This document shows, piece after piece, positions 21,409-31,671 of a stretch of DNA of 64,000 nucleotides (its first letter is position 1; the number at the start of each line of letters is the position of its first letter). The DNA lies in contig JARXAJ010000298.1 in NCBI GenBank assembly GCA_029865965.1, positions 36,884 to 100,883 of the forward strand, given 5' to 3'. Source of the stretch: Aquabacterium sp. (GTDB lineage Bacteria > Pseudomonadota > Gammaproteobacteria > Burkholderiales > Burkholderiaceae_C). A program made the position numbers and the translations under genes. The notes beneath the pieces were generated by a model, which ran no database searches, was not told the DNA's origin, and saw only the letters and a program-made list of their open reading frames with translations.

Positions 21409-22307
21409 GACGGGCGGCGCCTGGCCTGGACCAGGCGCTCCAGCCGTTCGCTCAGCATGTCGGTGTTCGCGCTGACCAGGGCGTCGTTGCTGAGCGTCGG
21501 CGCCTGCCGGCTTGCGGCGTCCAGGGCCACGAGCGCACGTTGTACCTCGGCCGCAGAGCTTGGCGGCGGCGGCGGGGGGGTCCAGCCCGTACCTGCACCG
21601 AGTTGCATCAAGCCCCGCTTGACCGCCTGCTTGCCGCGCTGCAACCAGTCGCCTTCGGCCCCGTACAGCGTGGGCAGGGTGATGGGCTGGTAAGTCAGGC
21701 CGACTGTTGCCAGCCAGTCTTGCCACTTGGCGGCCAGCACGTCGCTGTTGCAGCGGATGGGCAGCCAGGGCAGGCGCAAGCTGTCGGCGACGATGGCGCC
21801 ATGCATGGCCTCGCACAGCACCATGCGGCACCCGGCCATCTCGGCCAGGGTGCGTTCGACCGGCCAGCGGGTGCTGATGAACCGCAAGCCGACCTGGCTG
21901 CACAACGGCGTCCAGTCGTGGCTCTCCATGGTCTGGCCAGTCGGCAAAAAGCCCACCGGCCCGTCTGGATCGCCCCCGCGCCATGGCACGACGCGGCGCA
22001 GCAGCAAGGCGCCGTCGCTGACCGCCCGGTCGGCGGGGATGCCCAGCGCCTGCGCGGTGTGCGGGCCACGCACGGCATGGATGGTCCACCGCGCATCGAC
22101 CACCGGCTTCTCGCCATAGCCATAGCCGCTGGCGAACACGTGCTTGTGCGGTGCACTGGGCAGGCGGTGGTTCAGCAGGGTGCCGATGCCGACGAAGATC
22201 TCGCCCTCATCGTCGTCGAACAGCGTGGGTGCCAGACGGGGCCACAACCACGGATTCAGATCGTCGCCGAAATTGCCTTGCGGGTCCTGGAAGTAAAAGA
22301 GCTTCAT
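21405..22307 (-). CDS. Polysaccharide pyruvyl transferase family protein
   Basis: MKLFYFQDPQGNFGDDLNPWLWPRL; VFASGYGYGEKP; VRGPHTAQALG; CEAMHGAIVADSLRLP. Confidence 0.9.
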   Translation of the reverse strand: MKLFYFQDPQGNFGDDLNPWLWPRLAPTLFDDDEGEIFVGIGTLLNHRLPSAPHKHVFASGYGYGEKPVVDARWTIHAVRGPHTAQALGIPADRAVSDGALLLRRVVPWRGGDPDGPVGFLPTGQTMESHDWTPLCSQVGLRFISTRWPVERTLAEMAGCRMVLCEAMHGAIVADSLRLPWLPIRCNSDVLAAKWQDWLATVGLTYQPITLPTLYGAEGDWLQRGKQAVKRGLMQLGAGTGWTPPPPPPSSAAEVQRALVALDAASRQAPTLSNDALVSANTDMLSERLERLVQARRRPS

Positions 22308-22321
22308 GAGGTGTCGGGTCT

Positions 22322-23809
22322 TCAGGTCGGCAGCAGTCGGCTGCGGACGACATGGGCGATGCGGGACTCGGCACCGTTGGGCGTCCCGCTGATGCGCCAC
22401 AGGCCAAAGGTGGAGATCAAGTAGACGCTGGCGCCCACGGCGATGCCGCTGGCCAGTTGGACGCCGCAGGCCAGCGCGCCCTGCGGCGCACCGAGCAGGT
22501 GTCGCAGTGCCAGCAGTGCTGCACCCATGGCCAGGGTGCCGACCAGCGGACGCCAGCTCACCGCCAGCCGACGCCTGAAGCCGATCTGCAGCAAGCGGCT
22601 GATCAAGGCCATGCCCAGCGGGATGACTGCAAGCTGGGCCAGCACGATGGCCCATGCCGCGCCAGAGATGCCATGCTGGTTGGCCACAGCCCAATACACG
22701 GCCGGCAACAGCAGCAGTGCCTCCAGCGCCTTCAAGCCCGCACCCCATTGCGGTCGCCCCAGCACGTTGAAGATCGACAGGTTGGTTGCCTGGAACACAG
22801 TGATGGCGCCGTACACGCCCAGGATCTGGACCAGCGGCACCACGTCGGCCCATTTGGCGCCGAGCAGCAACCCCACGACCGGTTCGGCGAGCAGCACCAG
22901 GCCAATGCCGACCGGCAGCGCCAAATAGACAATGAAGGATTGCACCTGTAGAAAGGCATCGGCCAGGCGCTGGCGGTCCGCTGCCACTGCGGCATAGCCG
23001 GGAAAGACGGCACGCATGACCGGGAAAATCAGTTCGGTTGTCGGCAGCGTGGCGATCTCCCGGCTGACGCGGTAGAACCCCAGGGTGCTGACATTGAGCA
23101 TGCGGCCGATGATCAGGTCCGGCCCGCGTTCGATCAGGTAGTCGACAAGGCTCCTCAGCACGATCCAGCGGGAGAACCGCAGCAGCGCGCGGCATTCCCG
23201 GAAGTCGAATCGGGGCCGGTAACTGCTCATCAGGTAACTCAGGGCCAGCCCGCTCAGCCGCGAGGCCACGATGCCGCCCAGCAGGGCCCAGTACGACTGC
23301 GTGGCCACGGCAAGCGCAATGGTGACGACAAAGGCCACCAGCTTCTTGCCCAGCATCAACTGGAAGTCCTTGGCGAAAGCGAACTCCTTGCGGAAGTTCA
23401 CTGTGCCGATGTTCTCGAAGCTCTGGGCCAGCGCCACACCAGCCAGCACCAACAGCACCGGAACGAGGCGCGGCTCGGCGAAATAGTGCGACATCGGTGC
23501 GGCCAGCAGCGCCAGTGCCGCACACATCACCACGCCAGACGCCACCTGGAGCGACCATGCACTGTCATAGTGGACGCGTTCAGCCTTGCGGTCGCGGATC
23601 AACGCGAGGTCGAAGCCGAACTGCCCCGCCAGTTCGACAAAGGCGAAGACGGTCATCGCCATGGCCACCAGGCCGAAGTCCTCGGGCATGAGCAGCCGCG
23701 CCAGGATCAGCGTCGAGACAAACCCGATGCTGCGCTCCAGCAGCCGCAGGGAGATCATCCAGACCGCGCCCCTGGCGACGTTGGCGGCAACGTTCACCGC
23801 GGGCTCCAT
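22322..23809 (-). CDS. Lipopolysaccharide/polysaccharide flippase (Wzx-like, MOP superfamily)
   Basis: GAVWMISLRLLERSIGFVSTLILARLLMPEDFGLVAMAMTV. Confidence 0.92.
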   Translation of the reverse strand: MEPAVNVAANVARGAVWMISLRLLERSIGFVSTLILARLLMPEDFGLVAMAMTVFAFVELAGQFGFDLALIRDRKAERVHYDSAWSLQVASGVVMCAALALLAAPMSHYFAEPRLVPVLLVLAGVALAQSFENIGTVNFRKEFAFAKDFQLMLGKKLVAFVVTIALAVATQSYWALLGGIVASRLSGLALSYLMSSYRPRFDFRECRALLRFSRWIVLRSLVDYLIERGPDLIIGRMLNVSTLGFYRVSREIATLPTTELIFPVMRAVFPGYAAVAADRQRLADAFLQVQSFIVYLALPVGIGLVLLAEPVVGLLLGAKWADVVPLVQILGVYGAITVFQATNLSIFNVLGRPQWGAGLKALEALLLLPAVYWAVANQHGISGAAWAIVLAQLAVIPLGMALISRLLQIGFRRRLAVSWRPLVGTLAMGAALLALRHLLGAPQGALACGVQLASGIAVGASVYLISTFGLWRISGTPNGAESRIAHVVRSRLLPT

Positions 23810-24723
23810 CGGATTTTGCTGCGAAGCAGCAGGCGCCAGGCCTTGATGCTGAAGGGGGTCTGTCGCAGCGCTTGTTGGCAGCCCAGGCTGCAGGCGTCGG
23901 CCTGGCCAGCCTGCAGATTGCCTTCGGCGTAGTCCAGCCAGGTCCTGGCCAGTGCGCGCCGCACCGCACGGGGATCCGCCTTGCGACCATCGGGCCCCGT
24001 CAGTCCCCAACGCTGCAGCGCGCCTTGAAGCACCTCGCCCTGGAAGTTGCGTTCCGGCGCCCGCCGTGTCAGGCTGCTGGCATGGGATCTGTAAAGGGCC
24101 CATGGCCTGGGCAGGTGCTGCACCGGTGTGATCCGGGAGGCCCGCAACCACAGGTCGTAGTCCTCACCGATGCGCAAGCTGCCATCGAAGCCGCCCAACT
24201 CCAGGAACAGCGCACGCTCCATCATCACCGTCGATGTCCAGACCTCGCTGCCCAGCAGCAACTCGGGGTAGATCCAGCCTGACGGGCCCACCCATTGGCC
24301 GGCGTCATCGGCCCGGTGCGACAGGTCGTCCAGCCACGCTGCCGACGGCAGTTCTGCTTCGCTGGGCCAGACGGCCCAGGCGGTGCAGGCCAGCCGCGCC
24401 GTGGGTGCCTGCGCCAATGCCTTGAGTTGGGCAGCGAGCTTGCCAGGCAGCCACAGGTCGTCTGCGTCCAGGAAGGCCACCCAGTCGCCGCGGGCCACCG
24501 ACACGCCCAGGTTGCGGGCTGCAGCGACACCCGCGTTGGCTTGCCGGACGAGGCGGGCCTGGGGGTCATGTTCGGCCACGACTGCGGCGGTGTCGTCGGT
24601 CGAGCCGTCATCCACCACCACCACCTCTGCAACCAACGGGCCTTGAGCCCGAACGGAGTCCAGGGTCGCGCGCAAGGTCCGGGCGGCGTTGTAGGCCGGT
24701 ATGACCACAGAGACCTGGCGCAT
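23794..24723 (-). CDS. Glycosyltransferase family 2
   Basis: MRQVSVVIPAYNAARTLRATLDSVRAQ...VVVVDDGSTDDTA. Confidence 0.92.
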   Translation of the reverse strand: MRQVSVVIPAYNAARTLRATLDSVRAQGPLVAEVVVVDDGSTDDTAAVVAEHDPQARLVRQANAGVAAARNLGVSVARGDWVAFLDADDLWLPGKLAAQLKALAQAPTARLACTAWAVWPSEAELPSAAWLDDLSHRADDAGQWVGPSGWIYPELLLGSEVWTSTVMMERALFLELGGFDGSLRIGEDYDLWLRASRITPVQHLPRPWALYRSHASSLTRRAPERNFQGEVLQGALQRWGLTGPDGRKADPRAVRRALARTWLDYAEGNLQAGQADACSLGCQQALRQTPFSIKAWRLLLRSKIRWSPR

Positions 24724-24730
24724 CCTGGTG

Positions 24731-25405
24731 TCAGGAGGATGCCGCAGAGGCAGCTTGCGAAGGCACGGGCTCACGCCAGTGGCCCCCCTTTTTGAGCTTG
24801 TCCGCGAGGCCGGTACGTGGGTTTCCGAGTTCAGCGGCCCGATGTGCTGCATAGACAGCACGGTCGAACGCCTGGACCTCAAACAGGGCCAGCCCGATGT
24901 TGTAGATGGAAATCGCATTGTCCGCAGCGAACTGAAGCGCCTGCTCGAGGTGGGTCAGTGCCAGATCCCGGCGACCAGACTGGCCCAGGTAGAGGGCGTA
25001 CATCGCGCGCACCACCGTGTCGTCTTTGCGGAATCGCAGCGCACGTTCATACCAGCAGTCCAGCGTGTGCTCGGAACCGGGGGGCTGCGCGGTCTTGCGC
25101 TCGCGCGCCAGCCGGGTCATGGCGTCCAATGCACGGTGGTGGTTGGGGAAGGCACGCAGGGTGTAGGCGATGTCTGCAGCAAGGTTCTCGCGCGTCGTGG
25201 TCTGCCCCGACAGCAATTGCTGCACCGGCCGCGTGAAGTGATGCCGCTCCACAAGATCGAGGTTGGCGCCGCGTTCGACCCGGTAGTCCCAGGGTCCCCC
25301 GGTGGTGGTTGCCAGGCTGCCGCAGTTTGCTTCGCCTTGTGCCTGTACGGCCAGTGCTGCCAGCAGACCTGCTCCAGCCATCAATCTGCAAAATCCGACA
25401 CGCAT
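24731..25405 (-). CDS. Secreted TPR-containing protein
   Basis: Signal peptide MRVGFCRLMAGAGLLAALAVQAQG; TPR-like ALRFRKDDTVVRAMYALYLGQSGRRDLALTHLEQAL. Confidence 0.75.
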   Translation of the reverse strand: MRVGFCRLMAGAGLLAALAVQAQGEANCGSLATTTGGPWDYRVERGANLDLVERHHFTRPVQQLLSGQTTTRENLAADIAYTLRAFPNHHRALDAMTRLARERKTAQPPGSEHTLDCWYERALRFRKDDTVVRAMYALYLGQSGRRDLALTHLEQALQFAADNAISIYNIGLALFEVQAFDRAVYAAHRAAELGNPRTGLADKLKKGGHWREPVPSQAASAASS

Positions 25406-25406
25406 C

Positions 25407-26144
25407 TCAAGACTCCCCAGGCGATTGCAGGTGTATGACCGGCCGGGAGCGCCAGCCTGCGGTGGGCCACCAATGGCCAGGCAACCAGGCCAGCTGCAGC
25501 GCACCCAGCTTGATGAACGTGGCACGCGCCACTTCTCTCGCACCAAGTCGTTCGTGGGCTTGCAACGAGGCGTTGTTGAATCGGGAAATGCGACTGTAGG
25601 ACCAACGGTGGCCCTTGCTGCACAAGTGCGCGCCAACGCCTGCCCAAAGGCGTGCCATCGTGCGCCCGAGGCGCATGCGCGGCACAACAAACACGTCGAA
25701 GTCCCAGACCCCATCCGCAGGAAGATGGAAGCGGCAACGCACCTCGTCTTCATCATGGAAGTTCTCGGAGATCCAGATGTGACCAGCAAAGTCGTCCTTG
25801 ACGGTTGCCGAGAAGCACAGCGCGCCGGCCCGCCAGCGGTCTGCCAGCACCGCGCCCGGCCGAGGAAACGCCCGGACCAGGGGATCGTCGGCAAGGCAAA
25901 GCCTAACCACGGTCTTCTCGTCCGGCTTCAGGCCGTGCAGGGCCGGGCTCGCAAGCGGCTGCGCGAACAGCGCATACGGCACGATCTGAACCCGGCCGCC
26001 CGACATCACCCCGAGAAGCCTGTGTGCTGCATACAGCAGCGCCGTCTGCCTGTCGAACTGGCGCCGCAAGGCGTGCCAGCCGGCCTGTGGCCGGGCCAGC
26101 CAACCCACAGCAGATGGTGCATTGGAAGGCGGCAACTTGCTCAT
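25407..26144 (-). CDS. GNAT-like acyltransferase, exosortase-locus associated
   Basis: C-terminal GNAT-like DVFVVPRMRLGRTMARLWAGV...YSRISRFNNASLQAHERLGAREV. Confidence 0.7.
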   Translation of the reverse strand: MSKLPPSNAPSAVGWLARPQAGWHALRRQFDRQTALLYAAHRLLGVMSGGRVQIVPYALFAQPLASPALHGLKPDEKTVVRLCLADDPLVRAFPRPGAVLADRWRAGALCFSATVKDDFAGHIWISENFHDEDEVRCRFHLPADGVWDFDVFVVPRMRLGRTMARLWAGVGAHLCSKGHRWSYSRISRFNNASLQAHERLGAREVARATFIKLGALQLAWLPGHWWPTAGWRSRPVIHLQSPGES

Positions 26145-27016
26145 CGCGCAGGCCAATGCTGCGCCAGCCAGTCCAGCAAGCCCCGGGTGCCCGCTTCCTG
26201 CTGCGCCGATGCAGAGAATGTGTGATCGGCCTGCGCAAAGGCCTGCAGCACAGTTTGTGGCCTCAGCTGCCAGCCATTCCAGGCAGGAAAGCTGTCCGCA
26301 ACAGCCTCGAACTCCCGTGCCGTGTGGTCCTGACCACTCAGCTGCAACAGCACAGGCCCCTGGAAGCGCTGCCAAGCGCGCGCCATCACCACCTGGAATG
26401 GCATGTCGATCTGGGCTGCTTTGCCGGCGACCGGATGCTTGGCCCGCGATTGCCGCCAGGCACGCCACCATCCCTGCAGCGCACCGAGCCCGACACCGCC
26501 CCCCAATGTCTTGCGCCAGAAGTCCGGGCTTCGCAATCGATCGATGTAGTAGTGGCGTACCTGGGCGCGGGCTTGCCCGTGCACTGAGCGCACCCAGGGG
26601 TTCAGCAGCGCGAGACCGCAGACCCTCCCGTCCCGGCGCCGCTCGGCATACAACAGCGCAGCGCTGGCGCCGTCGCACAGCCCCCAAAGCACCACACCCC
26701 GCAACCCTGGGTGGGCGTTGACCAATGCGTCGATGGCAGCAGCAATGTCATCGTCGATGGCTTCGAAGCGGGGCAGCGGGCCCACGCTGTCGCCAACGCC
26801 TCTGTGGTCGAAACGCAAGGTCGGGTAACCGGCCCGGGACAGTGCGCGTGCGAGCAGCACGAAATGGCGATGGGCGCCCACCCGGTACTGCGGCCCGCCG
26901 ACGATGATCAGCACGCCCACGTCTGACCGCAGCCGACCCGACGGCTGGTGAAGAACCCCGACCAACTCGGCGCCGGCCGTCTGGATTGCCAGCCACTGCA
27001 GGTGCGTCGTGGTCAT
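26141..27016 (-). CDS. Alpha/beta hydrolase, exosortase A-associated hydrolase 1 (TIGR03100-like)
   Basis: VLIIVGGPQYRVGAHRHFVLLARALSRAGYPTLRFDHRGVGDS; LWGLCDGASAALL nucleophile elbow (Cys in GLCDG). Confidence 0.88.
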   Translation of the reverse strand: MTTTHLQWLAIQTAGAELVGVLHQPSGRLRSDVGVLIIVGGPQYRVGAHRHFVLLARALSRAGYPTLRFDHRGVGDSVGPLPRFEAIDDDIAAAIDALVNAHPGLRGVVLWGLCDGASAALLYAERRRDGRVCGLALLNPWVRSVHGQARAQVRHYYIDRLRSPDFWRKTLGGGVGLGALQGWWRAWRQSRAKHPVAGKAAQIDMPFQVVMARAWQRFQGPVLLQLSGQDHTAREFEAVADSFPAWNGWQLRPQTVLQAFAQADHTFSASAQQEAGTRGLLDWLAQHWPAR

Positions 27017-27828
27017 GCCGGAAAGGGCTGGCTTTGCAGTTGAAGCCATGCAAGGCTTGCCTCCACCATCCGGGGGGCGTCTTCCAGCTCGCTGGCTGCC
27101 CAGGGAGCTGCGTCCTGCACAGCCATGGCCGAAACCAAGGACTCAGGCCATGCCGCCAGCAACCGGGTGGACCCTGGCAACAGGACGGGCGGTGTCTGGC
27201 TGCTTGACTCCAGCCACAGTGTCGGCACGCTGGGCTTGGCCAGTTGTGCGTGTTCCATCGGTCCTGCCAGGTCGGGATGCACGGCATAACCCGACAGCTC
27301 CAGCACCTGGCCTTCGGCCAGCTGTCGCCGCAAGTCTGCCGGTGACAAGCCTGCTGGCGCACCCGTCAACGTGGCTGCCGCGGCCGTGCGCAACCACTGC
27401 TGGACCACACTCTTGCCCTGGGTAGTCGGCTGCCACCAGAGCTGGCCTTGCAGGGCGCCCAACGCGGCCAGTGGGCTGCCCAGCAGCGCACCACCCCGCA
27501 CGCCCCAGGCCAGCAAAGGGATGCCGGCATGCTCGGTCGCCAGCCAGGCAAGCGCGGCCTGGGCATCCGCAAGCCACCCGGCCCACCGCGCGTCCGCGAA
27601 ATCGCCGTCGCTGTCACCGCATCCGTGCAGGTCGAGCGTCAGGACCGCATAACCCGCATCAGCCATGGCCAGGCAAGCCTGGGCCAGCGCGCGCCGCGTC
27701 TTGTTCTGCTCTTCGGCCAGGCCTTGCAGCAGCAACAACGCAGCACGGGCCTGTTGATCCGGTTGCCAGTGCAAGGCAGCACGGATAGAGCCGTCGCCGC
27801 GCTCCAGAAAGAAGGCGCGTCGGCGCAC
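27013..27828 (-). CDS. Alpha/beta hydrolase, exosortase A-associated hydrolase 2 (TIGR03101-like)
   Basis: RRRAFFLERGDGSIRAALHWQP...LTLDLHGCGDSDGDFADARW; start uncertain (GTG at 27828 proposed). Confidence 0.82.
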   Translation of the reverse strand: MRRRAFFLERGDGSIRAALHWQPDQQARAALLLLQGLAEEQNKTRRALAQACLAMADAGYAVLTLDLHGCGDSDGDFADARWAGWLADAQAALAWLATEHAGIPLLAWGVRGGALLGSPLAALGALQGQLWWQPTTQGKSVVQQWLRTAAAATLTGAPAGLSPADLRRQLAEGQVLELSGYAVHPDLAGPMEHAQLAKPSVPTLWLESSSQTPPVLLPGSTRLLAAWPESLVSAMAVQDAAPWAASELEDAPRMVEASLAWLQLQSQPFPA

Positions 27829-27838
27829 GGTCCGTGTG

Positions 27839-28093
27839 TCAGGCCAACTTGCCAGCGACAAAGCGGGTGAGCGCGCCCACTGTGGCAAACACATCGCCAT
27901 CGATTTCGTCGTCGTCCACGCTGATGCCGAGTTGCTCCTCCAGCGCAGTGATCAGTGTGACCACCGCCATGGAATCCAGTTCTGGAACGGCGCCCAGCAA
28001 GGGTGTGTCGTCAGTGAACCGGCTTGCCCGTCCGCCGAGACTCAGGACATCATCAAGGATGCGCAGCACGTGCGCCTGGGTCGCTGATGGCAT
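27839..28093 (-). CDS. Acyl carrier protein, exosortase A-associated
   Basis: 84 aa; LDSMAVVTLITALEEQLGISVDDDEIDGDVFATVGAL with the DSM phosphopantetheine site. Confidence 0.93.
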   Translation of the reverse strand: MPSATQAHVLRILDDVLSLGGRASRFTDDTPLLGAVPELDSMAVVTLITALEEQLGISVDDDEIDGDVFATVGALTRFVAGKLA

Positions 28094-28307
28094 GGGTAAG
28101 GAACTGTTCTGATGGGATTGCCGCGCAATCGCGCGAAGACTTTGAAGTCTAGCGCTGTCAGCGCGACAGGGCTGCGACAGATGGCATGAATACTGACCTT
28201 GCGATGCATACTTCTCAGCTGCCTTGGCGCAGGGCCTGCGAAACTCGGCGCGCCTGCCTGACAGTCACTGTTGCCCTCGATTGAAGAGACCCTGTCGCCC
28301 ACACGCC

Positions 28308-29912
28308 ATGCAATCATTCGACGCGCACTTGTTGCACCACTTGATCGCCATCAGTGCTGACCGTCATGCGGACAGTACCGCGTTGACTCACGGTGACGTA
28401 TCGCTGGACTTTGCCCATTTGCACCGCCAGGTCAGCGGCTTTGCTGCGGGGTTGATGGGCTTGCCAATCCATCGTGGCGAGCGCGTTGGAATCTACCTTG
28501 AGAAGCGCTGCGAGACCGTGGTGGCCAGCTTTGGCGCCACGGCGGCGGGCGCCGTGTTCGTGCCGATGAATCCGCTGCTCAAGGGCGAGCAGCTGGGCTT
28601 CATCATCCAGGACTGTGGTGTACGCGTGCTGGTGACGTCGGCGGAACGGTTTCGACAAGTCAAGGACGTGCTGGCATCCTGCCCGAGCCTGCGCGCCGTT
28701 GTGCTGACCGATGGTGCCGAGCAGGAGATCGACCAGACCTGGCCACTGCTCGACTGGGCGCAGTTCGTGGCAGCGCCCCCGTGCGCCACCCACCGCGTCA
28801 TCGACACCGACATCGCCGCCATCCTCTACACCAGTGGCTCCACCGGCCGGCCCAAGGGCGTGGTGCTCAGCCACCGCAACATGGTTGCCGGCGCCAAGAG
28901 CGTGGCCAGCTACCTCGACAACTGCCCCACCGACACCCTGCTGGCCGCGCTGCCGCTGAGTTTCGATGCCGGTTTCAGCCAGTTGACGACGGCGTTCCAC
29001 GTCGGCGCCAAGGTGGTGCTGCTGAACTACCTGCTGCCGCGTGACGTGCTCAAGGCCATGGTCAAGCACCGGGTGACGGGCCTGACTGCCGTGCCGCCGC
29101 TCTACATCCAGCTCACCCAGCTCGACTGGCCGCCCGAGATTGACCAGAACCTGCGCTACTTCGCCAACACCGGCGGCCGCATGCCGCGCGAGACGCTGAA
29201 CCTGCTGCGCCAGCGCGCGCCGTCGGCCAAGCCCTTCCTGATGTATGGCCTGACCGAGGCCTTTCGCTCCACTTACCTGCCGCCTGACGAGGTCGATCGG
29301 CGCCCGGATTCCATCGGCAAGGCCATCCCGAACGCCGAAATCCTGGTGCTGCGCGAAGACGGCACCGAGTGCGGCCCCGACGAGCCAGGCGAGCTGGTGC
29401 ACCGCGGCGCACTGGTCGGCCAGGGCTACTGGAACGACGCCGAGAAGACCGCCGAGCGCTACAAGTTGCTGCCTGCCGGCGTGGGTGGGCGTGAGTCCGG
29501 CCTGCAGCTGCCCGAGTACGCGGTGTTCTCCGGTGACACCGTCCGCAAGGATGCCGAAGGCTTCTTGTACTTCATCGGCCGCCGCGACGAGATGATGAAG
29601 ACCTCGGGCTACAGGGTCAGCCCCACCGAGGTGGAAGAGGTGCTCTACGCCACCCGGCTGCTGGGCGAATGTGCCGCCTTCGGCGTCGACCATGCCACCC
29701 TGGGTCAGGCCATCCAGGTGATCGCCACGCCGCCGGCAGGCGCAGATGCCGTGGATGTGCCCGCCCTGCTGGCCGCCTGCAAGCAGTGCATGCCCGCCTA
29801 CATGGTGCCGCACGGCGTGCAGGTGGTGTCTGGCCCGCTGTCGCGCAACCCCAACGGCAAGATCGACCGCAAGCTGCTGTCCACGCAGTGGGCACAGCAG
29901 CAGACGGGCTGA
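28308..29912 (+). CDS. Acyl-CoA ligase (AMP-forming), exosortase A-associated (TIGR03098-like)
   Basis: ILYTSGSTGRPKGVVLSHRN; GRRDEMMKTSGYRVSPTEVEEVL; NPNGKIDRKLL. Confidence 0.93.
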   Translation: MQSFDAHLLHHLIAISADRHADSTALTHGDVSLDFAHLHRQVSGFAAGLMGLPIHRGERVGIYLEKRCETVVASFGATAAGAVFVPMNPLLKGEQLGFIIQDCGVRVLVTSAERFRQVKDVLASCPSLRAVVLTDGAEQEIDQTWPLLDWAQFVAAPPCATHRVIDTDIAAILYTSGSTGRPKGVVLSHRNMVAGAKSVASYLDNCPTDTLLAALPLSFDAGFSQLTTAFHVGAKVVLLNYLLPRDVLKAMVKHRVTGLTAVPPLYIQLTQLDWPPEIDQNLRYFANTGGRMPRETLNLLRQRAPSAKPFLMYGLTEAFRSTYLPPDEVDRRPDSIGKAIPNAEILVLREDGTECGPDEPGELVHRGALVGQGYWNDAEKTAERYKLLPAGVGGRESGLQLPEYAVFSGDTVRKDAEGFLYFIGRRDEMMKTSGYRVSPTEVEEVLYATRLLGECAAFGVDHATLGQAIQVIATPPAGADAVDVPALLAACKQCMPAYMVPHGVQVVSGPLSRNPNGKIDRKLLSTQWAQQQTG

Positions 29913-31643
29913 TCAGAACGGAAAGACCAACGGCACCGCGACCAGGCAGATGCCCATGTAGACCAGCGCCAGCGGTGTGCCGGCGCGGACATAGTCGCCC
30001 AGGGTGTAGCGGCCCGGTGACATCACCATCAGGTTGGTCTGGTAGCCGTAGGGCGTGACGAAACTGCAACTGGCGCCGTAGAGCACAGCCATGACGAATG
30101 GCATGGGTGCAAGGCCGAGTTGCTCGGCCACGCCGATGGCCACCGGGAAGGCCAGCGCAGCCGCAGCGTTGTTGCTCATCAGCTCGGTCAGGATCCAGGT
30201 GATCAACAGGATCAACGCCAGCGCCGCATGCGGCCCCCAGGCTGCTGCGCTGCCCAGCAAGGCGCCGGCCAGCAGCTTGGCCGTGCCGGTGTCGATCATC
30301 ACCTCGCTGATGATCAGCGCCGCGCCGATGATCACGATGATCTCGTAGGGCATGTTGCGCCGCAGTTCCTGCCAGCGGGTCAGCCCGGTGGCAGTGAAGA
30401 GCGCCAGCAGCACCAACAGGCCCTTGAGGAAGTCCACCACGCCGAAGGCTGACAACCCGATCACCGCAACGAAGCCGGCCATGGACAGCCAGGCTTTGCG
30501 GGGGTCGGTGAACTTCTGCAGCGCCCGCTGCGAGACGATGACGAAGTTGCGCGCCAGATTGTTGCGCTTCTCGAAGTCAGGCCCGGTCACCAGTACCAGG
30601 GTGTCGCCCACTGCAATGCGGGTGTTGCCCAGTGACCCGCCCAGGCGCTCGCTGCCGCGCCGCACTGCCACCACGGCAGCGTCGAAGTGCGAGCGGAAGT
30701 CGGCCTCGCGCACCGTGCGGCGGGCCAGCATGCTGTTGGCTGCCACCACCACCTCGACCAGGTTGTCCAGCGGCAGGTCGGCGTGCCGGCCATGTGGCTG
30801 CAGGCCCTCGAAGCGGGTCAGCAAATCCAGCCGGGTCACGTCGCCAGCGAAGACCAGCAGGTCGCCAGACTGCAGCACCTCGTGCGGCTCCACCGGCGCG
30901 ATCAGCCGGTCGCCGCGGACGATCTCGGTCAGGAACAGGTGGCCCAGGTTGCGCAGACCGTTGGCCTCCACCGTGCGCCCGGCCAGGGCCGAGCCGGACA
31001 GCACCTCGGCCTCAACGAAGTAGTCGCTCTGCGTGTCTCGCTGCGCTGGCCGATCGGCCAGCAGATGCGGGTACAGCAAGAGCATCAGCGCGCCACAGCC
31101 CAGCACCACGGCCAGGCCCACCCGCAGCAGGTCGAACAGGTGCAGGCCCGGCATGCCGCGGCCCACCAGAAAGCTGTTGACCAGCAGGTTGGTGCTGGTC
31201 CCCACCAGCGTGAGGACGCCGCCCAGCGACGCGGCATAGCACATCGGCAGCAGCAGCCGGCTGGCGCTGTGGTGCCGGTTGTTGCGCAGTGGGCCGATCA
31301 GGGACGCCACCACCGCCGTGTTGTTCAGGAAGGCAGAGTACAGCGCGGTTGCGGCGTACAGCTTGAGCAGTCCCCAGCGATAAGACCCTTGCACCAGGCT
31401 GTCCGCCAGGGTCTCAAGCAAGCGGCTCTTGTCGAGCACCACGCTCAGCAGCAGCAGCACCACCACGGTGACCAGGCCGGTGTTGGTCACTTGTTTCAGC
31501 GCATCGCCAAGGCTGATCAGGTCGAGCAGGATGAAGGCGAACGCCACGCCGGCGAACACCGCCGCCGGCGCCTGGCGTCCACGCACCAGCAAGACAACCA
31601 GCGCCACCAGGCCGGCCGCCACGGCCGCTTGCTGCCAGGTCAT
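29913..31643 (-). CDS. SLC13-family (sulfate/dicarboxylate) permease with central TrkA-C/RCK domains
   Basis: AFLNNTAVVASLIGPL; GGVLTLVGTSTNLLVNSFLV; two TrkA-C-like regions. Confidence 0.88.
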   Translation of the reverse strand: MTWQQAAVAAGLVALVVLLVRGRQAPAAVFAGVAFAFILLDLISLGDALKQVTNTGLVTVVVLLLLSVVLDKSRLLETLADSLVQGSYRWGLLKLYAATALYSAFLNNTAVVASLIGPLRNNRHHSASRLLLPMCYAASLGGVLTLVGTSTNLLVNSFLVGRGMPGLHLFDLLRVGLAVVLGCGALMLLLYPHLLADRPAQRDTQSDYFVEAEVLSGSALAGRTVEANGLRNLGHLFLTEIVRGDRLIAPVEPHEVLQSGDLLVFAGDVTRLDLLTRFEGLQPHGRHADLPLDNLVEVVVAANSMLARRTVREADFRSHFDAAVVAVRRGSERLGGSLGNTRIAVGDTLVLVTGPDFEKRNNLARNFVIVSQRALQKFTDPRKAWLSMAGFVAVIGLSAFGVVDFLKGLLVLLALFTATGLTRWQELRRNMPYEIIVIIGAALIISEVMIDTGTAKLLAGALLGSAAAWGPHAALALILLITWILTELMSNNAAAALAFPVAIGVAEQLGLAPMPFVMAVLYGASCSFVTPYGYQTNLMVMSPGRYTLGDYVRAGTPLALVYMGICLVAVPLVFPF

Positions 31644-31671
31644 GTCTGCCTGTGTGCAGGGAACCTGGGCA

